10,326 nt of DNA from UBA2883 sp050873965 (GTDB lineage: Bacteria > Cyanobacteriota > Vampirovibrionia > Gastranaerophilales > Gastranaerophilaceae), in contig JBNMJS010000066.1 of assembly GCA_050873965.1 (NCBI GenBank), positions 1 through 10,326 of the forward strand. The letters run 5' to 3'. Made by a program: the position numbers and the translations under genes. The notes beneath the pieces are model-generated. The model did no database searches. It was not told the DNA's origin and worked only from the letters and a program-made list of their open reading frames with translations. Of the stretch, positions 1-5,436 are shown piece after piece (position 1 is the first letter of the stretch; each line of letters starts with the position of its first letter).

Positions 1-3
1 ATC

Positions 4-59
4 GAGTCTCACAACTCGTGATTTTGTATATTTTTTAATGTTTCAAAATCACTCAAACA
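4..59 (+). repeat. Outer repeat unit, left copy
   Basis: This unit is repeated in inverted orientation at 396-453. Shared blocks, in order, are GAGT, AACTCGTGA, an ATTTTTTAAT-like block and TCACTCAAACA. The unit contains its own hairpin, GTGATTTT (18-25) with AAAATCAC (45-52), a perfect 8-bp stem. The other copy has a different stem sequence that also pairs perfectly, so the pairing seems to be what is conserved. Whether it acts as DNA (for example, the end of a small mobile element) or as RNA cannot be told from one locus. Confidence 0.7.
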
Positions 60-99
60 AATTCGCTATTGGGTTTCGTTTATGTTTTCGTGCCTACTG

Positions 100-116
100 T
101 GTTGTTTTCAACAACA
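100..116. repeat. Small hairpin
   Basis: TGTTGTT (100-106) pairs with AACAACA (110-116) around a 3-nt loop. It lies between the outer and middle repeat units and has no counterpart in the right half of the nest. A chance hairpin is possible at this size. Confidence 0.4.
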
Positions 117-128
117 AACAATAAATAC

Positions 129-171
129 ATCACTGCGAGAAGTGAATGAAATGAACGACGAAGCAGTCCAG
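129..171 (+). repeat. Middle repeat unit, left copy
   Basis: This is an inverted, diverged copy of 282-321. Shared blocks are GCGAG/ACGAG, AGTGAA, ACGACGAAG and TCCAG. It carries a short terminal stem ACTGC (132-136) / GCAGT (163-167). The partner copy has GTAAT / ATTAC at the equivalent place, so the stem survives sequence change. From memory, it resembles a dispersed intergenic palindrome type found in many bacterial genomes, with a core like GAGCGAAGCGACGAAGC. That resemblance was not searched. Confidence 0.7.
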
Positions 172-192
172 AAAAATATTATTAATTTAAAC

Positions 193-221
193 AGATACTT
201 CGGCTAAAGCCTCAGTATGAC
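193..221 (+). repeat. Inner repeat unit, left copy
   Basis: This is an inverted relative of 231-256, separated from it by a 9-nt loop. It folds on itself: ATACT (195-199) pairs with AGTAT (214-218) and GGCT (202-205) with AGCC (208-211), with a TC/TC mismatch between the two stems. It resembles the widely dispersed intergenic motif with core CTTCGGCTTCGCCTCAG (recalled, not searched). Confidence 0.7.
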
Positions 222-230
222 ACCATTTTC

Positions 231-256
231 GTCATTCTGAGCGTAGCGAAGAATCT
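231..256 (-). repeat. Inner repeat unit, right copy
   Basis: This is the inverted partner of 193-221. It self-pairs through ATTCT (234-238) / AGAAT (250-254) and GC (241-242) / GC (246-247), with a GA/GA mismatch at the same place as the TC/TC mismatch in the other copy. The motif TTCTGAGCG...CGAAGAAT is familiar as a dispersed intergenic repeat in many bacteria. Confidence 0.7.
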
Positions 257-281
257 ATTATTTAAAAATAATAATTCTATA

Positions 282-321
282 CTGGATTACTTCGTCGTTT
301 CACTCCTCGTAATGACGTGAT
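282..321 (-). repeat. Middle repeat unit, right copy
   Basis: This is the inverted partner of 129-171. The terminal stem is ATTAC (286-290) / GTAAT (309-313), different in sequence from the left copy (ACTGC / GCAGT) but equally well paired. The AT-rich stretches just inside the two middle copies (172-190 and 257-280) are also roughly complementary, so 129-321 as a whole is one imperfect palindrome of about 190 bp. Confidence 0.7.
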
Positions 322-345
322 TTTACAAGTTACAGGTAAAATTCG

Positions 346-394
346 ACCTCAACGTAATGAACCATCATTGTTTTATTCTGCTCATTGTTGAGGT
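346..394. repeat. Inverted repeat ACCTCAAC / GTTGAGGT
   Basis: A perfect 8-bp stem (346-353 with 387-394) encloses a 33-nt loop. It lies between the middle and outer right-hand repeat copies. No run of T follows on either strand, so it does not look like a terminator. Confidence 0.5.
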
Positions 395-395
395 G

Positions 396-453
396 TTTGA
401 GTGAATTTACTAGCATATTAAAAATATCCGTAAATTCACGAGTTCCGAAACTC
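396..453 (-). repeat. Outer repeat unit, right copy
   Basis: This is the inverted partner of 4-59. It contains a perfect 10-bp stem GTGAATTTAC (401-410) / GTAAATTCAC (430-439). The equivalent stem in the left copy is GTGATTTT / AAAATCAC: bases differ on both sides and pairing is kept. Read on the minus strand, it begins GAGTTTC and ends TCACTCAAACA, matching the left copy at both ends with a 3-4 nt indel in the hairpin loop. Confidence 0.7.
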
Positions 454-500
454 TATGTAGAATAATTACTTATGATGTGTGAATGAAGCTCAGGTCAGGA

Positions 501-546
501 GTTTCTTTGTGCAACGTTTCTTTGCAGTCAAAGAAATGTTGCGAAA
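501..546. repeat. Strong hairpin with alternative left arm
   Basis: GCAACGTTTCTTTG (511-524) pairs with CAAAGAAATGTTGC (529-542) across the 4-nt loop CAGT. This gives a 14-bp stem with a single G-T wobble when read as plus-strand RNA, extendable by TTT/AAA after a bulge. The 9-mer GTTTCTTTG occurs twice (501-509 and 516-524), so the right arm could pair with either copy. No T-run follows on either strand, which argues against an intrinsic terminator. It may be another dispersed repeat. Confidence 0.6.
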
Positions 547-671
547 CAATTTAACAAATTAAATATATTTTATAAATCTTTCGCTAATATTTGTATAGTC
601 ATATATAATTTGTACGATTTATTGCTCAAGATGACAAAATATTTCAAAAAAAAGTAAAATTAAAAAATCCC

Positions 672-1463
672 TTAACCCTCTTGTTGATATGCCCAAGCTG
701 AATGGTTATGAATACTCTCAATAGATTCACACTCAACTTCAAACCTATCAACTACTGGATTGTTTCTTAAATACAAAACGACTTCTCGCAAAACATCTTC
801 CACAAACTTTGGATTATTATATGCATGTTCTGTAACATATTTTTCATCATCACGTTTTAATAATGAATACAACCCACAAGAAGAACTATCCTCTATCTGT
901 TTAATCAAATCTTCTATCCAAATATGAGCATCGGCATCATAAGCAACCTTAACAGAAACAATTGCTCTTTGATTATGAGCACCATATTGAGAAATCTCTT
1001 TTGAACAAGGGCATAAAGTAGTAACTGGAACTTTTACACCTAAAAAGAATTGATATTCTTCATCTTCTTCACCATAATTTTCTAAAATTCCCTCAAACGA
1101 ACAATCGTAACACATTGGGGCTTTTATCTTTGTAACAGGAGATTCTTTATCTATAAAATATTTAAAATCAAATTTCAAATAGCCACACTTAGCGTTCAAT
1201 TTTTCAACCATATCAGTAACACAGCCTTGAATATCAACACCCAAAAGATTTTTTTCTTTCCAACTATTCAAAACTTCAACAAATCTAGACATGTGAGTAC
1301 CTTTATAATGAGCAGGTAAACTCACACTTGCTTTTGCATTTGCCCATACAACTTGATTTTCTGCATCTTTACGTTGAATGATTAAAGGTAATTCCAAATC
1401 TTTTATTCCAACTTTTTGAATTTCTACGCCTCTATCATCACGACTATTTTGTACGTCTTTCAT
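672..1463 (-). CDS. folE2: GTP cyclohydrolase FolE2 (type IB)
   Basis: FolE2 converts GTP to 7,8-dihydroneopterin triphosphate in the cytoplasm, the first step toward folate and in some bacteria toward queuosine. It replaces the zinc enzyme FolE. The 263 residues match the usual family length. The signature CPCSKEISQYGAHNQRA is at 151-167: C151 is the expected catalytic/metal-binding cysteine and H163 lies 12 residues later, as in characterised FolE2 proteins. A conserved VTEHAYNNPKFVED segment (210-223) supplies further acidic residues. The ATG at 1463 follows an AGGGG ribosome binding site 6-10 nt upstream. The gene stands alone and diverges from aroQ. FolE2 is often zinc-repressed (Zur) in other bacteria, but no Zur-like box is evident in the 130-bp divergent spacer. 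Family assignment is firm; whether a separate FolE exists elsewhere cannot be seen. Confidence 0.95.
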   Translation of the reverse strand: MKDVQNSRDDRGVEIQKVGIKDLELPLIIQRKDAENQVVWANAKASVSLPAHYKGTHMSRFVEVLNSWKEKNLLGVDIQGCVTDMVEKLNAKCGYLKFDFKYFIDKESPVTKIKAPMCYDCSFEGILENYGEEDEEYQFFLGVKVPVTTLCPCSKEISQYGAHNQRAIVSVKVAYDADAHIWIEDLIKQIEDSSSCGLYSLLKRDDEKYVTEHAYNNPKFVEDVLREVVLYLRNNPVVDRFEVECESIESIHNHSAWAYQQEG

Positions 1464-1508
1464 AATATCCCCTATTCAATTAAATCTTAACATAAACACA
1501 AAACTAAA

Positions 1509-1534
1509 AAATCCATGCCGAAAATAATGGATTT
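1509..1534 (-). promoter_or_regulatory. Inverted repeat in the folE2/aroQ divergent spacer
   Basis: AAATCCAT (1509-1516) and ATGGATTT (1527-1534) form a perfect 8-bp inverted repeat with a 10-nt loop, about 45-70 bp upstream of the folE2 start. Read on the minus strand, the stem runs into TTTTTTAGTTTT, giving a weak terminator-like shape. It could be an operator, a leader attenuator for folE2, or chance in AT-rich sequence. The stem has only two G-C pairs. Confidence 0.35.
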
Positions 1535-1545
1535 GCTTAACATTT

Positions 1546-1574
1546 TTGACTCATTAAAAAGCATAAGTTATCCT
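1546..1574 (+). promoter_or_regulatory. Predicted sigma-70 promoter for aroQ and the efflux operon
   Basis: TTGACT (1546-1551) and TATCCT (1569-1574) are separated by exactly 17 nt. Transcription would start near 1581, immediately before the GAGGT ribosome binding site (1582-1586), giving a leader of only about 13 nt. This is the only good promoter seen ahead of the five plus-strand genes. Confidence 0.6.
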
Positions 1575-1593
1575 ATTAAATGAGGTATTGTAT

Positions 1594-2025
1594 ATGAAAA
1601 TCTTATTAATAAACGGTCCAAATTTAAATATGTTAGGAACAAGAGAGCCTGAAAAATACGGTTCAACAACTCTAACAGATATAGAAAACAATCTAAAAGT
1701 TTTAGCAAAAGAACTTGATTGTTCTCTTGATTGTTTTCAATCCAATCACGAAGGTGAACTTATTGACAAAATTCAATCTGCTAAAAATAACTATGATGGA
1801 ATAATTATTAATGCCGGTGGTTACACACATACAAGTGTTGCACTTAGAGATGCAATTGCATCTGTTAATATTCCAACTGTAGAAGTACACATGACAAATA
1901 TTCACGCTAGAGAAGAATTTCGTCATACATCATTGTTATCTGCAGTTTGTATAGCACAAGTTATCGGATTCAAAGAAAATTCATATAAATATGCCTTAGA
2001 AGGTTTAATAGAATCCCTAAAATAG
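1594..2025 (+). CDS. aroQ: 3-Dehydroquinate dehydratase, type II
   Basis: AroQ catalyses 3-dehydroquinate to 3-dehydroshikimate, the third step of the shikimate pathway to aromatic amino acids, in the cytoplasm. It has 143 residues, typical of the small dodecameric type II enzymes. Visible motifs are NGPNLNMLG (7-15), R17 and Y22 in TREPEKYG (catalytic arginine and tyrosine), NAGGYTHTS (73-81), and EVHMTNIHAREEFRHTS (97-113) with the conserved histidine H99. The start is set at the ATG at 1594 because GAGGT (1582-1586) lies 7 nt upstream. An in-frame TTG at 1588 would leave only 1 nt after the ribosome binding site. It is the first gene of a run leading into an efflux system 16 nt downstream. 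The metabolic link between the two is unclear, and co-transcription may be incidental. Confidence 0.95.
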   Translation: MKILLINGPNLNMLGTREPEKYGSTTLTDIENNLKVLAKELDCSLDCFQSNHEGELIDKIQSAKNNYDGIIINAGGYTHTSVALRDAIASVNIPTVEVHMTNIHAREEFRHTSLLSAVCIAQVIGFKENSYKYALEGLIESLK

Positions 2026-2041
2026 ACACTAAACAGAAGTT

Positions 2042-3577
2042 ATGAAAATAGATTTAAGAAATATTAGCAAAATAATGTTACTATTTGTGTTTGTAATTTT
2101 AACGACACAAAAAACATTTGCTATTAATCAAATCGAACTTTCAACAATGCCTATAAAAGAGGGAGATTCTCTAACACTAGAACAATGTATCGACATTGCT
2201 TTAAAACGTAGTCCTGCTATCAAAAATCTACGTTACAACTACGAAATGTCAAAACACAATGTCGGCATTGCAAAGGCTGATTATTCTCCAACAATCTCTG
2301 CTGGTGCAAGTTACAATCAAGGTTACAATTCAAATTCTAGACGACTTGGAGGTTCAACAAGAACACTTCCTGGTATAGATGCAAAGTTAAAAGAACTTAT
2401 TTGGAACTTTGGAAAAACTACTGCAAATATCCGAATGGAGAAATTTTACCAAATCGCTGCAGAATACGATTTTAATCAAGAAGTTATAAATACGATATTT
2501 AATATCAAATGTAAATATTACGCAGTCCTTGCTGCAAAAGCAATTGTTGATATAGATAGAGCAAATGTTCAAATAAACGAAAGAAACTATCAAAGAACAA
2601 AAGCCTATTTTGAAGAAGGAATCAAATCAAAAATTGATATTGTAAATGCGGAAGTATATTTAAGTGATTCCAAAATAACCTTAGTTAAAGCAGAAAATGA
2701 TTATAAAAATGCCATTGTTGCACTTAATAACGCTATGTATGTTGCATTTGCTCCACAATATACAATAAAAAATACAGAATCTTTCAATTTTAAATATGAT
2801 TATCTACCAGTTAGTCTTATTAAAATTACTGATTACAAAGATATAAGCAACTTACCAAATGCAGTATATAATGCAACATTAACAACAAGTGTTGAAAAGA
2901 CTGAAATTTTAAAAAATTACATATTTAAAAAATATCCATATTCTTTTGATGAATCTATAAGACTTGCTTATGAAAATCGTTGGGATTTAAAATCATTAGA
3001 GGCAACTAAAAAAGCAATGGAACAAGCATTATTATACACAAAAAGAGAATATTATCCTGAACTGACAGGTAGTGTAGGATATGGTTTTGCAAACAGAAAC
3101 CTTTATTCTAACAACTCTTTTGATATTGCTGTAGAATTGTCTTCTACACTAAATCCTATGCAAACAAAACATAAAATTGATAATGCAAAAATCCAAGTTG
3201 ATATGGTTCAAAATGATATTGATGAATTAAAACAAAATATGTTCTTTGATATTCAAAAAACATATATAGATATGATTTCTTTAGAAAAGCAAATTCCACT
3301 TAACGAAGTTAAAGTAAAACAAACACTAGAAAACTTAGAACTTGCAGATGGTCGTTATGAAGTTGGTTTAGGAGATTTTATCGAAGTTCAAGATGCAAAA
3401 GTAAATTATAACAATGCTCAAAATACTTATGTACAAACAATTTACGATTATAACGTTTCAAGAGCAACTCTTGAAAAAGAAATTTCATTACAAGAAAATA
3501 ATATAAATTTAAATACATTAGAGGATAAGTCAAATGATAGACGTAAAAAAGATACTAGAAAAGATTCAAACAAATAA
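2042..3577 (+). CDS. TolC-family outer-membrane efflux channel
   Basis: The 511-residue protein should form the trimeric outer-membrane duct of a tripartite efflux or type I secretion system. An N-terminal signal peptide (K/R-poor start, hydrophobic 11-20) has a likely cut after TFA at 25-27. Two outer-membrane-efflux repeats follow, the first starting at LTLEQCIDIALKRSP (about 44-58) and the second at SFDESIRLAYENRWDL (about 300-316). Each begins with the family's helix and leads into an 'YxPxxxxxxxY' strand (Y81/P83 in the first). Long helices fill the rest. The tail after residue 497 is strongly charged (DRRKKDTRKDSNK) and is encoded inside the next gene's start. Its ribosome binding site is weak (AGAAG, 2035-2039), so translation may partly depend on aroQ. 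Substrate cannot be read from sequence. Confidence 0.9.
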   Translation: MKIDLRNISKIMLLFVFVILTTQKTFAINQIELSTMPIKEGDSLTLEQCIDIALKRSPAIKNLRYNYEMSKHNVGIAKADYSPTISAGASYNQGYNSNSRRLGGSTRTLPGIDAKLKELIWNFGKTTANIRMEKFYQIAAEYDFNQEVINTIFNIKCKYYAVLAAKAIVDIDRANVQINERNYQRTKAYFEEGIKSKIDIVNAEVYLSDSKITLVKAENDYKNAIVALNNAMYVAFAPQYTIKNTESFNFKYDYLPVSLIKITDYKDISNLPNAVYNATLTTSVEKTEILKNYIFKKYPYSFDESIRLAYENRWDLKSLEATKKAMEQALLYTKREYYPELTGSVGYGFANRNLYSNNSFDIAVELSSTLNPMQTKHKIDNAKIQVDMVQNDIDELKQNMFFDIQKTYIDMISLEKQIPLNEVKVKQTLENLELADGRYEVGLGDFIEVQDAKVNYNNAQNTYVQTIYDYNVSRATLEKEISLQENNINLNTLEDKSNDRRKKDTRKDSNK

Positions 3578-4712
3578 AAAATTACAAATAGTAATTGGTA
3601 TTGTTTGCTTGTTATTACTAATAATAATTATAAAAAGTGGTAACAAAACAAAGCAATATGAAACTCAACCGATAGAAAGGCACACAATAACACAAGTGGT
3701 TGAAGCATCTGGAACAATCAATCCAGTCAATATTGTTAGTGTAGGTTCAACAGTATCAGGCCCTATAAGCAAAATTTACGTTGACTACAACTCTATGGTA
3801 AAAAAAGGGCAATTACTAGCTGAAATCGATCCTAGATTATCAAAACAAACAGTAGAGCAAAATAGAGCAGCAATTGCAAGTGCACAGGCAAATCTTAGAG
3901 ATATGCAAGCGAATGCAGAAATGAGCAAAAAAACTCTTAGACGTTATCAAAATTTGTACAAACGTAATTTCGTACCAAAAAGTGAACTCGACCAAGCAAT
4001 CAATGATTATAAGTCAGATATGGCAAAAATTTCATCTGCTAGAGCAGAAATTGCGAAAGCACAAGCACAATGTAGAGGTGCTGAATTAAGTTTAAGTTAT
4101 ACAAAAATTGTTGCACCAGTTGATGGTATGATTATTTCCAGAGAAATTGACGTTGGACAAGCCGTTGCCGCAAGTTTCCAAGCTCCAGAATTATTCACAA
4201 TTGCACAAGATTTACAAAAAATGCAAATTGAAGTAAATGTATCAGAAGCAGATATTGGAAAAGTAAAAGAAGGACAAGATGTTGAATATACTCTTGATGG
4301 TTATCCTGATACAACCTTCAAAGGAAAAGTTACACAAGTAAGAATTTCTCCTACAACCGTATCAAATGTTGTTACATATTCTGTTATCGTAGGTGTTGAT
4401 AACAAAGACCTTAAATTAAAACCTGGTATGACTGCAAATGTATCTATTATTACGGCAAAACACGAAAATGTACTTTGTGTACCGAACTTTGCACTAAAAT
4501 TCACACCGAATCCAGAAGGTCCAAAATATGAAAAACAAGGGATTTGGGTATTAATAAAACATCATCTTAAACGTATCGAAATTGCAACAGGTTTAAGTGA
4601 TGATTCTTATACAGAAGTAATTTCACCTAATATCAAAGAAGGTGATATTGTTGTCGTAGGTATAAAAGGACAAAAAGACAAAAAACAAGATATGCGTCCA
4701 CCAATGATGTAA
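3534..4712 (+). CDS. MacA/HlyD-family periplasmic adaptor
   Basis: This adaptor bridges the inner-membrane ABC transporter to the outer-membrane channel. Its 392 residues contain one membrane helix near the N-terminus (17-34, a run of L/I/V) and no cleavable signal peptide. Two lipoyl half-motifs follow (about 66-102 and 187-225; VAPVDGMIISREIDVGQAV at 193-211 is the typical second half), separated by an alpha-helical hairpin (about 103-186) rich in A, Q, K and E. The beta-barrel domain comes next (about 228-305), with NVVTYSVIV (278-286) as in MacA and a LKPGMTANVSI block. A membrane-proximal domain ends the protein. The ATG at 3534 has GAGG at 3521-3524, both inside the upstream channel gene, giving a 44-nt overlap in a different frame. 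It lies 7 nt before the ATPase gene. Confidence 0.92.
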   Translation: MIDVKKILEKIQTNKKLQIVIGIVCLLLLIIIIKSGNKTKQYETQPIERHTITQVVEASGTINPVNIVSVGSTVSGPISKIYVDYNSMVKKGQLLAEIDPRLSKQTVEQNRAAIASAQANLRDMQANAEMSKKTLRRYQNLYKRNFVPKSELDQAINDYKSDMAKISSARAEIAKAQAQCRGAELSLSYTKIVAPVDGMIISREIDVGQAVAASFQAPELFTIAQDLQKMQIEVNVSEADIGKVKEGQDVEYTLDGYPDTTFKGKVTQVRISPTTVSNVVTYSVIVGVDNKDLKLKPGMTANVSIITAKHENVLCVPNFALKFTPNPEGPKYEKQGIWVLIKHHLKRIEIATGLSDDSYTEVISPNIKEGDIVVVGIKGQKDKKQDMRPPMM

Positions 4713-4719
4713 GGTAAAT

Positions 4720-5436
4720 ATGGCACTAATAGAAGTTCACAATTTAATAAAGACATACAAAACAGGAGAAGAAAGTTTCAATGCTTTAAATGATGTATCA
4801 TTTAGTATTGAAAAAGGTGAATTCGTCGCAATTATGGGAACTTCAGGTTCTGGGAAATCCACTTGTATGAATACATTAGGAACTCTTGATATCCCAACAT
4901 CTGGAACGTATAAACTCGATGGAGTTGATGTCTTTTCTTTATCATCAGAAGAATTATCAGAAATAAGGAACTCAAAACTAGGATTTGTATTTCAAGGTTT
5001 TAATCTTATTTCAAGAACATCAGCACTAGACAATGTTGAATTACCTATGATTTATAAAGGTATTCCAGAAGAAGAACGACATATCAGGGCAAGACGAGCA
5101 TTAAAAGTTGTTGGTTTAGAAAAACGTGAAGACCACATGCCTAATCAAATGTCAGGTGGTCAACAACAAAGAGTTGCAATTGCACGTGCGATTGTAAATG
5201 ACGCACCATTAATCTTAGCAGATGAACCGACTGGAAACCTTGATACAAAAACAAGTATTGATGTAATGAATTTCTTTGTTGAACTAAACGAAAAATATGG
5301 AAAAACAATTGTATTAGTAACTCACGAACCAGATATTGCCGAATATACAAAACGTATAATACGTTTCAAAGATGGACAAATAGTTTCAGATTTACCAAAA
5401 GCAGAATGGCAAAAACAAAGGACTAGAGAAACATGA
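4720..5436 (+). CDS. MacB-type ABC transporter ATP-binding protein
   Basis: This is the cytoplasmic ATPase subunit (238 residues) energising the neighbouring permease. The complete set of ABC motifs is present: Walker A GTSGSGKST (40-48), Q-loop Q92 in VFQGFNLI, signature MSGGQQQRVAIARA (144-157), Walker B LILADEPTGNLD (164-175, catalytic E169) and H-loop H202. It belongs to the MacB/LolD-like group by the GFNLI and DEPTGNLD blocks. LolD is less likely because the gene sits between a HlyD-type adaptor and a MacB permease. In E. coli the ATPase and permease are fused in one MacB chain, whereas here they are separate. An AAGG ribosome binding site overlaps the previous stop codon. The stop overlaps the next start as ATGA. 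Confidence 0.93.
   Translation: MALIEVHNLIKTYKTGEESFNALNDVSFSIEKGEFVAIMGTSGSGKSTCMNTLGTLDIPTSGTYKLDGVDVFSLSSEELSEIRNSKLGFVFQGFNLISRTSALDNVELPMIYKGIPEEERHIRARRALKVVGLEKREDHMPNQMSGGQQQRVAIARAIVNDAPLILADEPTGNLDTKTSIDVMNFFVELNEKYGKTIVLVTHEPDIAEYTKRIIRFKDGQIVSDLPKAEWQKQRTRET

Larger units (their letters stand above)
1..671. other. Gene-free intergenic region with nested palindromic repeats
   Basis: No credible coding region, tRNA or rRNA is visible on either strand. Positions 1-457 are filled by concentric inverted copies of three repeat types, listed separately. Two small extra hairpins lie between the copies: TGTTGTT / AACAACA at 100-116, and a perfect 8-bp stem ACCTCAAC (346-353) / GTTGAGGT (387-394). 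A stronger hairpin is at 511-542. Positions 545-671 are very AT-rich, and no convincing terminator is seen after the folE2 stop at 672, only T-rich stretches on the minus strand. The sequence runs off the window at base 1, so the left boundary of the repeat region is unknown. Confidence 0.8.

Noticed and set aside
4..453. CRISPR array
   Set aside because: The repeats are inverted, imperfect and of three kinds. There is no series of direct repeats with equal spacers and no cas gene nearby.
511..542. Intrinsic terminator for folE2
   Set aside because: The stem is strong, but no T-run follows on the minus strand and it lies about 130 nt after the stop codon.
1464..1593. Riboswitch (preQ1 or THF) ahead of folE2
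   Set aside because: The leader is too short and AT-rich, and none of the conserved aptamer elements are recognisable.
1702..1926. Minus-strand open frame inside aroQ
   Set aside because: It lies opposite a clearly conserved enzyme, has no ribosome binding site, and its translation is low-complexity with no recognisable motif.
2387..2593. Minus-strand open frame inside the TolC-family gene
   Set aside because: Antisense to a well-supported gene, rich in I/F/C/Y as expected from AT-rich antisense sequence, with no start signals.
4301..4504. Minus-strand open frame inside the adaptor gene
   Set aside because: Antisense shadow of the conserved beta-barrel domain; no independent support.
5141..5350. 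Minus-strand open frame inside the ABC ATPase gene
   Set aside because: Antisense to the signature and Walker B region, which explains its conservation.
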